Assembly: GCF_030506325.1 (NCBI RefSeq)
Contig: NZ_CP120683.1
Location: 1,860,001-1,924,000 of the forward strand
Source: Tunicatimonas pelagia
GTDB lineage: Bacteria > Bacteroidota > Bacteroidia > Cytophagales > Cyclobacteriaceae
DNA: 64,000 nucleotides
Reading direction: 5' to 3'
In this document: positions 55,339-61,943 of the stretch, in pieces
How the letters are laid out: every line of letters starts with the position of its first letter
Numbering within the stretch: position 1 is the first letter of the stretch
Notes under the pieces: generated by a model
What the model was told of the DNA's origin: nothing
The model's input: the letters and a program-made list of their open reading frames with translations, nothing else
The model's database searches: none
Position numbers and translations under genes: made by a program

Positions 55339-55370
55339 TTGTCAAGTATTTCGCGCAAAATACTTGACAA
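55339..55370. promoter_or_regulatory. Palindromic operator of the AbiE-type operon
   Basis: TTGTCAAGTATTT (55339-55351) and AAATACTTGACAA (55358-55370) form a perfect 13-bp inverted repeat around CGCGCA. It lies 38-69 bp before the antitoxin start codon, where a promoter is expected. AbiEi antitoxins are known to repress their operon by binding inverted repeats, so autoregulation is the natural reading. Confidence 0.8.
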
Positions 55371-55432
55371 GACAATGCTCTAGACTTTGCTTAGAATAGG
55401 GCTGCGCCTATCATCAATAGATTGAAGATAAC

Positions 55433-56206
55433 TCAATGGATGGCTTCCGCTCGGTGGTTACTGCGGCGTTTTCTCTCTTGGATGCACCGCTCACAATCCC
55501 GCTTGTAGCGGGATAGCTGCTGGTAGGTATCGGCTTTAAATCCGCAAGTAATACACATCCGGTTTTCGGTGACCAGCTTTAGTTCTTCCTGGTGGGTTCG
55601 TTGCTGCTTGGTCAGCGTTTGTTGCAATTTCGTTAGTGCTTGCTTACCTTCCGTTAGTTCATCGTTACGTTTGGTAAGCTGCACTTGCAGAGTGGTACGG
55701 GCTTCGTTCGCCTGGGTAAGCTCTTGGTTAAGGGTGGCAACTGCTTGTTCAGCCGTTTGTAACCGTTCGTTGTCTTCTTGTTGTCCCTTCAACTCCCGCC
55801 ACTTCCCGACGAAGAGGTACACGAACAGGTAGTTGATGACGGCAATCAGCAAACTAAATAACTGACTTACGAAGATGTCCTGTCCGGTCTTCTCAAAACT
55901 CCAGGCATCGAAGAACAATGTCGTGATGAAGTACCCCGCTACGGCGAACAACACGGGGAATGCTTGGTGGACAAGTTTGCTGTTGGCCGCCGTCGTGAGT
56001 ATCGTTAAATGGATGGCAACACTCAAAAACCACGCAGCTGCTTCCCGTTGCCAGCCTACGAGCGTCTCCGGCAGTTGGGTAATCAGCAGGGCTTGGCTTT
56101 CGTACACTAAGTAAGCGTACATCGCGAACATCCCGATCATAATCGGAGGCAGGGTAAACAGACTTTCGGCAATCTTTTCAAAAAAATTATGGATACGCTT
56201 TTCCAT
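55433..56206 (-). CDS. Membrane protein with coiled coil and C-terminal zinc-ribbon-like motif, unknown function
   Basis: A 257-residue protein not recognised by family. Four hydrophobic helices (about 18-36, 58-75, 82-100 and 110-132) are followed by a long coiled coil (about 135-215, EDNERLQTAEQAVATLNQEL, KRNDELTEGKQALTKLQQTL) and a terminal pair CITCGF/CERC that could bind zinc. This layout places the coiled coil and zinc knuckle in the cytoplasm. It is transcribed after the PD-(D/E)XK nuclease gene (33 bp gap) in a phage-like set. A membrane-anchored role in element DNA handling or sensing is possible, without direct evidence. Confidence 0.7.
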   Translation of the reverse strand: MEKRIHNFFEKIAESLFTLPPIMIGMFAMYAYLVYESQALLITQLPETLVGWQREAAAWFLSVAIHLTILTTAANSKLVHQAFPVLFAVAGYFITTLFFDAWSFEKTGQDIFVSQLFSLLIAVINYLFVYLFVGKWRELKGQQEDNERLQTAEQAVATLNQELTQANEARTTLQVQLTKRNDELTEGKQALTKLQQTLTKQQRTHQEELKLVTENRMCITCGFKADTYQQLSRYKRDCERCIQERKRRSNHRAEAIH

Positions 56207-56239
56207 GGGTTTAGGTTTTTGAAGAAATGGATGATGGGA

Positions 56240-56947
56240 TTAAGGATGAGCCAAGTAGCAGATGGATGGTTCTTTTAGCTTATTGCGGGTGGGTTGGCGG
56301 TTGTTGGAGTAGGTGCCACTTTCATTACCCCGAGCGTAATAGATGGCTTCGTACAAATCTAGTTCTTTCACCTTCCGTAACAGATGATGGTACTTCCGCC
56401 TTCCTTCGACGATAAAGGGGCTGGTCGCGCACTTTTGGACAAAGAACAAACGCTTGGCTTTCTTGCTCACCCCGATGAGGCAGATACGCTGCGCGTTGAT
56501 GCTATCCGCGTAGAATGCCATCTGCCGGTCGTAGTGATACATCCGACAGCAGTTCAGAAATGCCGGTAGGTTCCGAGCGGAGGTCGTCTTAAAATCAACC
56601 ACTAGCGGAGTGCTATCCTGTCGGTCAACCACCAAGTCCAGTTTACACTTACAAGCGACCCTCGTAGTCGGCTCCTGCCATAGCACGACCTTTTCTTTTT
56701 CGCTATCTTCCAATAGATGCTGGCAATACTGATTACCTAATACGGTGCGGTACATCCGATAGAGTAACGGAATATCCAGTCCATCGCAGCTTTCGGTACG
56801 GAATTTTTCCGGCTCCAGTAACAGTTCGTGAAACACTCCGCCAAAACGGAAAGCCGTTTCAGGTTTTTCGTAAGGAGTTCCGGTTATGATGTGCATCGCA
56901 ATGGTCAAATCGCTGTTGCTAATGCGGGGGAGTTGATAGTAATCCAT
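56240..56947 (-). CDS. PD-(D/E)XK nuclease, RecE/exonuclease VIII-like
   Basis: A 235-residue nuclease of the type found in phage recombination modules. Motifs: GGVFHELLLEPEKF at 36-49, CKLDLVV (D104), LVVDFKTTS (D118 and K120) and YDRQMAFY (Q142, Y146). It would resect double-stranded ends to make single strands for annealing. No RecT/Beta-type annealase was recognised nearby, but the downstream gp32-like ssDNA-binding protein and coiled-coil gene are typical companions. Confidence 0.83.
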   Translation of the reverse strand: MDYYQLPRISNSDLTIAMHIITGTPYEKPETAFRFGGVFHELLLEPEKFRTESCDGLDIPLLYRMYRTVLGNQYCQHLLEDSEKEKVVLWQEPTTRVACKCKLDLVVDRQDSTPLVVDFKTTSARNLPAFLNCCRMYHYDRQMAFYADSINAQRICLIGVSKKAKRLFFVQKCATSPFIVEGRRKYHHLLRKVKELDLYEAIYYARGNESGTYSNNRQPTRNKLKEPSICYLAHP

Positions 56948-56948
56948 A

Positions 56949-57069
56949 ACTTGGGCTTGGGCTTGGGCTTGGGGCTGGGTGCGGGGAGCTGGGCGGTATT
57001 CCGCTTGGAGTAAGGAGTAGAGCAGAAAAATATAATTAAGATTCTCGTACTACTCTCTGCCCCAAGCCC
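56949..57069. repeat. Hexamer tandem repeat and 11-bp inverted repeat in an intergenic gap
   Basis: Tandem CTTGGG-type hexamers fill 56950-56974. GGGCTTGGGGC (56965-56975) is a perfect inverted match to GCCCCAAGCCC (57059-57069) across 83 bp. The two copies flank an AT-rich centre and form an intergenic palindrome similar in style to the one between araA and araD. Confidence 0.65.
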
Positions 57070-57076
57070 CCGGCTC

Positions 57077-57715
57077 CTAGTGATAAACAGTTTGCTGCTT
57101 TTGGAAGATCATTAGGCCGGGAATATGGCGTTCGCCGGAGCGAATGGCTTGTCGTACCTTTTTCTCATTGAGCATCAGATACTCACGCGGTACGTTCGCC
57201 AGATTCTGTGCCTCGAATGTCCAGACCTTGCGGACTCCCTCCGTGCTGTGTTGGGCAATGGCGATCTGCCGTTTGAATTCGCTTTGCTGTCGCAGTGCCT
57301 CAACGTCGCCGTCTTCGGCTTGCAGTTGGGCGCGTTCCCCCTCGTCAATCCGGTCGAGTACGGCTTGCTGTTGGGCGGTAACTTTGGCGTTGAACTGCTG
57401 AATCAGTTGGTCAGCGTGAGCAATCGCTTTTTCTATTGGGGCAACCAGTTCTTTCTCTTTGGCTATCCACTGTTTGGCCTTTTCTTGTAAAGGGGTGGTG
57501 ATGGCTTTACGAGCGACACTCACTTGTTTAATTAGTTGTTTGCTCTCCCGAATGACGGAAGAAACAATGGCTTTATCGCTTTCGTCATTGACTACTTCTA
57601 CGGTGTCTATGACCCGTAACAGGTGCTTGATCTTACGATTGATTTCACTTTCGAGATGGGTAACTACGTGTGTAGCGGGTGATACAGCGCGTGAGGTTTT
57701 ACGTTGGATAGACAT
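57077..57715 (-). CDS. Phage-type coiled-coil protein of the recombination module
   Basis: A 212-residue protein with a long central coiled coil (about 45-150) and the conserved end VRKVWTFEAQNLANVPREYL, NEKKVRQAIRSGERHIPGLM, which recurs in phage proteins encoded beside RecE/RecT-like genes and SSB. The function is unknown; a role as scaffold or partner of recombination proteins is inferred from that habit. It lies 78 bp from the gp32-like gene and 129 bp from the nuclease gene, all on the minus strand. Confidence 0.7.
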   Translation of the reverse strand: MSIQRKTSRAVSPATHVVTHLESEINRKIKHLLRVIDTVEVVNDESDKAIVSSVIRESKQLIKQVSVARKAITTPLQEKAKQWIAKEKELVAPIEKAIAHADQLIQQFNAKVTAQQQAVLDRIDEGERAQLQAEDGDVEALRQQSEFKRQIAIAQHSTEGVRKVWTFEAQNLANVPREYLMLNEKKVRQAIRSGERHIPGLMIFQKQQTVYH

Positions 57716-57793
57716 TACTCGATAAATAGAAGGTGATGAAAAAGGGATGAAGAGAAGGAGGGCTTAGCCTCCTTTCCGAAACAAATGATCGTA

Positions 57794-58423
57794 TTATCCG
57801 AGCGGATACTCACCATCGTAGATTTTAGGTAAATCACAGGAAGTTTCCCCAACGAGCGTTTCTATCTCGGCGGAGAGTGATTTAGGGGGACTGGCGATTA
57901 CTGAATAATCGGTATTCAGTCCGTCGCCTTTCTTTTCAATCGTCAGATCGTAGCCGGAAGGATGACCATACTCTTCGCTATCCACGTAGCTTTTTAGGGC
58001 TTTCAGGATAGACTTCTGAGTGATTTCCAGCACTTGCAGCCGTTCTTTCTGGTAGTTGTACACCAGTCCGGCCACGAAGTACTTTTGCTTCTCCAGTTCG
58101 CCGTCTTTGTTGGTACGGGCATCGCGGTTAATCATTTCCTCTAAGGAAAACTCGCCTTCGCTTTCTCGGCGACGGTAAGGTTTAACGGTTTCGGTTCCGT
58201 CCTCTCGTTCAATCTTACCGAAGAAGACAAAGCCTGAAATGGGGTTACCCACGAAGCGAATACGGTTTTTGCCGGACTCAAACTTCATATACTGGTTACG
58301 CTTGTCGGGTATTTCGTGCCCTTGCTCAAAGAAGTTGATGTAGTTTTCAGTGTCTACTAATGCAGTAGCTTCGGCTACGGTAGCTTGTCCGTTTTCTGCT
58401 TTGATACTCTTTACTTTTGCCAT
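57794..58423 (-). CDS. Phage T4 gp32-like ssDNA-binding protein
   Basis: A 209-residue OB-fold-type protein. The stretches YMKFESGKNRIRFVGNPISG, FFGKIEREDGTETVKPYRRR and YDLTIEKKGDGLNTDYSVIA are typical of gp32-like single-strand binding proteins in Bacteroidota phages and mobile elements. It would coat single strands made by the RecE-like nuclease. It has an alanine-rich start and an acidic end. It is the first coding gene downstream of the structured non-coding block at 58.7-59.0 kb. Confidence 0.72.
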   Translation of the reverse strand: MAKVKSIKAENGQATVAEATALVDTENYINFFEQGHEIPDKRNQYMKFESGKNRIRFVGNPISGFVFFGKIEREDGTETVKPYRRRESEGEFSLEEMINRDARTNKDGELEKQKYFVAGLVYNYQKERLQVLEITQKSILKALKSYVDSEEYGHPSGYDLTIEKKGDGLNTDYSVIASPPKSLSAEIETLVGETSCDLPKIYDGEYPLG

Positions 58424-58993
58424 GATTTCTACATTTAAAGGTTAAAAGAAACGTTATTCGGCGGTGCACCTACCTGATTAACTATACTACTAATATACAA
58501 CTTAAATACGTATATATCTAGCATGTTACTACATTTTATGTATAACAAAACCGTGAATTTTGACCCATTTACGCCTTATTCCTTGTATTATTTAAGGTAA
58601 ATCTCGCTTTATAAATCGCTGTTTTACGAAAAAAATACGTGCTTTATCATGTTTTGGCATTTCCTTTGCACACCGGGTGTCGCACACCGCAGTTAACCGT
58701 ACCCCCACGAAAAAATGTATTGCCGGGGGGATGGTCGGACACCGCTGCCAGCCGTCCCCCACGCCAGTGCCGTAACCCGCCGGTTCAAACGGTCAAGGGC
58801 GAACGAGGCAAAGGCGGTGCGGCGGGAGTTCGGTGTCCATTCCATGGGGGACCTTCCCTTGAGGGTTTGAGATTAGCCTGTGCGAAGGAAGGCGGGTTAA
58901 CTTTCTAAGATGGAAGGTGGACGACCATCCTGCGTAGGGATAGGTCAGCCGGTGCGGGCGATTTATCCTTAAAAGACTTCTTACAAAATCGCC
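58424..58993. other. Structured, GC-rich non-coding stretch (candidate RNA gene)
   Basis: No convincing coding sequence is present. From about 58680 to 58993 base composition becomes markedly GC-rich against AT-rich flanks. Perfect complementary pairs include AGTTAACC (58691-58698) with GGTTAACT (58895-58902), GGATGGTCG (58729-58737) with CGACCATCC (58922-58930), GGACACCG (58737-58744) with CGGTGTCC (58831-58838), TAACCCGCC (58773-58781) with GGCGGGTTA (58891-58899) and GGCGATTT (58957-58964) with AAATCGCC (58986-58993). Some cross, implying a pseudoknot or alternative folds. If transcribed with its neighbours it would lie on the minus strand. 58424-58680 is AT-rich and shows nothing else. 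Confidence 0.55.
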
Positions 58994-59371
58994 TTACTGT
59001 TCTTGACACTGAGCGAGTTGCTCGCGTAATTCTTGGTTGTGAGCTTCCAGCATCGTAATCTTCTGCTCTAAGTGCTTGATGTGAATGGTCTGAACGCTGG
59101 AGACCGCTTCCGCCGTAAGGGGTACCGGTTCGTCGAACATGGGTACGTCATCTTTGAAGTAATAGTTGACGTTAACCTGAGGGTATATTCGTAGGATTTC
59201 CGCGAGCGTTTCAAAGCTGGGTTTGGCTTGTCCCTTCTCTATCTTGTAGTATTTATCGGGTCGGTTAAGTCCGAGCCGTTTACTGATTTGGTAGGCATTG
59301 GTGCCCAACGCCTCTAGGACTGCTTTAAACTTTTCGTGGACGCTCTTCGGGTTATCATGGTCTTTGGACAT
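58994..59371 (-). CDS. Phage-repressor-like XRE protein with C-terminal coiled coil
   Basis: A 125-residue regulator: an N-terminal Cro/C1-type helix-turn-helix (TNAYQISKRLGLNRPDKYYK, GQAKPSFETLAEIL), a linker YYFKDDVPMFDEPVPLTAEA, and a C-terminal coiled coil (LEQKITMLEAHNQELREQLA). The layout is common in Bacteroidota phages and elements. Its upstream region carries an 11-bp inverted repeat. It may control the recombination module or the structured region it abuts. Confidence 0.85.
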   Translation of the reverse strand: MSKDHDNPKSVHEKFKAVLEALGTNAYQISKRLGLNRPDKYYKIEKGQAKPSFETLAEILRIYPQVNVNYYFKDDVPMFDEPVPLTAEAVSSVQTIHIKHLEQKITMLEAHNQELREQLAQCQEQ

Positions 59372-59380
59372 GCGATTACG

Positions 59381-59473
59381 TACTTTTTTCCACTAATTAC
59401 TGCTTTCTGTCGATACTTCATATCGTTTTGAGCTTTTTATGCTTTTGTTGGTACGTCGCCTCGGAAAAAAGTA
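59381..59473. promoter_or_regulatory. Inverted repeat upstream of the phage-repressor-like gene
   Basis: TACTTTTTTCC (59381-59391) and GGAAAAAAGTA (59463-59473) are perfect 11-bp inverted repeats 71 bp apart, with a small inner hairpin CGATA-CTTCA-TATCG. They begin 10 bp before the start codon at 59371, fitting a pair of repressor-binding half-sites and a looped control region. Confidence 0.45.
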
Positions 59474-59519
59474 AGGCTTTCTATGGTCTTGATTCTTTCT
59501 GATGTTATGCTTGACCTTT

Positions 59520-59880
59520 GATTTGGGATCAATCAACATTGGTTGAAAATGACCACCACCTTAGCCTGGATTCTATCGGTGCGGAGCCTTCCACCGGAAC
59601 CATTGAGGGGCAGCGTGGCCATAAAACCCTTCAGAATGACCGGGCTTACGGAGGGCTATGTGTCAGGATCAGCCCGGTGCTCTTGGGGGGGTGGAATGAG
59701 GTAGCAAGCGACGGACTGGTTTGGGTGATCATGCGTTGCGAAAGCGAGTAATCATTTGAGGGCTGAGCCCGGCCTTGCCGCGAAATGGGTGCTGGCTTTC
59801 GCATCGGGAAAACTACTGCTATCATTTTTAGCTACTCCGCTGAAGGGTGGGTGGGTTCTGGATATCAACTATACCACTTG
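59520..59880. other. Second GC-rich structured non-coding stretch
   Basis: This part of the 541-bp gap (59372-59912) has no credible gene. It contains CCGGGCT (59640-59646) paired with AGCCCGG (59671-59677), a repeat of the GAGGGCT word (59651, 59759), and TGCGAAAGC (59737-59745) paired with GCTTTCGCA (59795-59803). A 77-codon plus-strand frame exists but lacks coding character. It may be another structured RNA or an element landmark. Confidence 0.4.
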
Positions 59881-59883
59881 AAC

Positions 59884-59906
59884 AAAAAAAGGGAGCGTGC
59901 GCTCCC
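59884..59906 (-). terminator. Rho-independent terminator of the DUF3560 gene
   Basis: GGGAGC (59891-59896), loop GTGC, GCTCCC (59901-59906). On the minus strand the hairpin is followed by seven Ts (59884-59890 are As on the plus strand). It lies 7 bp after the stop of the 59913-60716 gene. Confidence 0.9.
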
Positions 59907-59912
59907 TGTTAA

Positions 59913-60716
59913 CTATTCTCCGCCATACTGACCAACGATCTTCTTAGCCTGATACATCGCTGCACTGCTGCGGTGCCGTTGCCAACAGCCTTGTTGCCGC
60001 GACCATCGGAAGCCGTGCTGCTTGAGTTGCGCTCTTACTTCGGCGGATGGTTTGTCCGGGAAGAAGATTTGCAAACGGTTGTGTTCTACACTATCAACTA
60101 TTGTCACTTCACCAATCGTCCGTTCGCTGGTCTGTTCGCCTTCGGCCTTCTCTAGCTGCGCGATGCGTTGCTTAATGCGCCGGATGTTGGCGTTGTTGTT
60201 AGACAGTTGCCAGGTCTGAAAGCCTCGCTTCTGGTAGCTATACTGCGGATTCAATAATCCGTGAATGATTGAGGTACTGCATCCATACTGATCTTCCAAC
60301 TGCTCGGTGATCTGTGCATCGGTAAGCTTCTTGGACCGGCAGAGCCGGTTGATCGTCTTCATCCATGCCTGATGACGTTCTAAATCAGCGAGTCGTTGTT
60401 TGAGTTTCTGAATAGCTTCCGGATCGTCACTGTAAATAGTACGATCATTCTCAATGGTCTGGACTTTGTCTTCGTAATAGCGAGCCTTACCGTCATGCTC
60501 AATTGACTTTCGCATGTTGTTGTCAATGCGCTTCAGTGCAGCGCGGTGTCCTCGTTCCGAATGGTGACCTACCAAAATAGGTTGTCCCATCGGAATACGG
60601 TCGCCAATGCTTCGGGCGGCATCGTAGCGTTCTTCGGACTGCTGCCGGTTTTTGTCCGCTAGTTCTTCGTAGCGTTCCTTGCGAGCCTGACGGCGTTCTT
60701 CAAAATTAGATTTCAT
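59913..60716 (-). CDS. DUF3560-domain protein
   Basis: A 267-residue soluble protein. The N-terminal half (RKERYEELADKNRQQSEERY, GQPILVGHHSERGHRAALKR, DNNMRKSIEH) is the DUF3560 signature common on Bacteroidota plasmids and integrative elements; the C-terminal end (KPSAEVRAQLKQHGFRWSRQ, GCWQRHRSSAAMY) is a related short domain. Function is unknown; its association with mobile DNA suggests a role in transfer or maintenance. It has its own terminator, and its 5' leader carries mutually exclusive hairpins. Confidence 0.85.
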   Translation of the reverse strand: MKSNFEERRQARKERYEELADKNRQQSEERYDAARSIGDRIPMGQPILVGHHSERGHRAALKRIDNNMRKSIEHDGKARYYEDKVQTIENDRTIYSDDPEAIQKLKQRLADLERHQAWMKTINRLCRSKKLTDAQITEQLEDQYGCSTSIIHGLLNPQYSYQKRGFQTWQLSNNNANIRRIKQRIAQLEKAEGEQTSERTIGEVTIVDSVEHNRLQIFFPDKPSAEVRAQLKQHGFRWSRQQGCWQRHRSSAAMYQAKKIVGQYGGE

Positions 60717-61032
60717 AATTGAAAAGATTTAAGTGATACCTAGCCACCTTGACCAGGTTTTGCCTACCCCGCACAAAACCGCTAGCCTAAGTCAAGGGCG
60801 GAGAACACTTTACGGAACGGCGGAGAAGTGAGAAGGCTAAATTGTTTACCGGCGTAGCTTTACCCTTGACTTTCGCGTAGTCGGGCTTTGTAAATTTGCA
60901 TGTACCTGTTCACGGTGACGTACCTTCATCTACTCTATTGAGCAAGAGAGCTGTCATTAACAGCCTAGAACCTGCTTAAACCTTGGAGAAGGCATCGTAG
61001 TCTTCGGTAGAAAAGTAATTTGAAAGGATACC
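60717..61032 (-). promoter_or_regulatory. 5' leader of the DUF3560 gene with alternative stem-loops
   Basis: This 316-bp gap precedes the DUF3560 start (60716). On the minus strand, AAGTCAAGGG (60863-60872 in plus coordinates), CCCTTGACTT (60789-60798) and GTCAAGG (60747-60753) occur in order. The middle segment is perfectly complementary to the first (10 bp) and to the last (7 bp), so the two pairings exclude each other. An inner stem GGTTTTG/CAAAACC (60756-60762, 60774-60780) nests in the second fold. The arrangement is like an attenuator or riboregulator next to the start codon. Function is inferred from complementarity only. Nothing else stands out in 60880-61032. Confidence 0.5.
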
Positions 61033-61500
61033 CTAAAGTATCCCTTCGTCAGCAAACGAGTAGTGGCCTTCGCTGGTAATGATGAGATGATCCATCACCG
61101 GTAGATCTAGAAGTTGCCCGGCGTCTTTGAGTTTACGAGTTAGCCGAACGTCAGCCTCGCTGGGAGTTAGGTTGCCCGACGGATGATTGTGCCCCAGGAT
61201 AATCGAGCTGGCCAAACTTTTTAAGGCGGCTCCGAATATAATCTTAGGATCGGCTACCGTTCCGGCCACGCCCCCGGTAGAAACCGGTATAACCCCCAGC
61301 ACTTGGTTAGCCCGGTTGAGTGCTAAGACTTTGAACTCTTCCTGCATATCTATCGTGTCGGGGTTCCAGTTGGCCTGGAAGACAAGGTAGGCATCGTCCG
61401 AACAGGTGATCTTAGGACGGTAGGCGGATGGAATAGCATTGCGGTAGGTGATCTGTATTTCGGATACTTGGTTGAAAAGCGTAAGTTGTTTGGTAGGCAT
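61033..61500 (-). CDS. RadC-like JAB/MPN-domain protein
   Basis: A 155-residue protein with the JAMM metalloprotease-like motif: QEEFKVLALN (E54-E55), ILGHNHPSGN (H104 and H106) and a following LTPSEADVRL (D117). RadC-like proteins of this short size are widespread on mobile elements; a role in DNA repair or anti-restriction has been suggested but not established. It lacks the N-terminal helix-hairpin-helix of full-length RadC. It is the last minus-strand gene before the divergent CBASS operon. Confidence 0.9.
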   Translation of the reverse strand: MPTKQLTLFNQVSEIQITYRNAIPSAYRPKITCSDDAYLVFQANWNPDTIDMQEEFKVLALNRANQVLGVIPVSTGGVAGTVADPKIIFGAALKSLASSIILGHNHPSGNLTPSEADVRLTRKLKDAGQLLDLPVMDHLIITSEGHYSFADEGIL

Positions 61501-61571
61501 GTGCTATCGGTTCGGGTGAAACATTTGATATGCTTCCCCCTTCGTGAATAGCATTATGGAGCCCTAGTGCG

Positions 61572-61648
61572 GTTGTTACCAAAAGGAAGTGGCTTATACT
61601 TGCTCGGGATGACGTAATCGCTTTATGACGAACTCTTTTGGTAACAAC
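61572..61648. repeat. 14-bp perfect inverted repeat between RadC-like and CBASS genes
   Basis: GTTGTTACCAAAAG (61572-61585) and CTTTTGGTAACAAC (61635-61648) are perfect inverted repeats around a 49-bp centre that holds two ATGACG words (61609, 61625). It lies in the 443-bp gap 61501-61943, which has no other feature apart from AT-rich DNA before the CBASS start. It could be a regulator-binding pair, an origin or a recombination site. Confidence 0.6.
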
Positions 61649-61943
61649 ATTTGCCTGTTCACGACTTTTGCATTATCAAAGGAGTCACCGTACCAGATAA
61701 CAAATGGCTTCTTTTCTTAATAGAGCGAGAGACAAGAAATCCTAGAGGTTTTTAGGAAGGATCAAGCTATATATCATGCAGAACTAACTCAAAACGTAGA
61801 CACCTCTACTACTCTTAACTGAAGAGTTGACTATAATTACCTAAGTAGTTGTACTTGAATTAAGAATGTTTTGCTGTGAAAAGGAACAAAATAACTGCTC
61901 TCAGTGTAATTGTTTAATAAGATAGTCCGCAAAGTAAGTATCA

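Noticed and set aside
56950-56980. Tandem hexamers considered as a small CRISPR or VNTR array.
   Set aside because: The unit is six bases with no spacers, so it is a simple repeat and not CRISPR.
58780-58792. A GGTTCAAAC word resembling a tRNA T-loop.
   Set aside because: No acceptor, D or anticodon arms can be assembled around it.
58639-58908. An 89-codon plus-strand frame in the GC-rich block.
   Set aside because: The product is rich in proline, glycine and cysteine without domain character, and the DNA is dominated by complementary pairs; non-coding is more likely.
59518-59751. A 77-codon plus-strand frame in the second structured block.
   Set aside because: No ribosome-binding site, no recognisable protein features, and it overlaps the inverted repeats.
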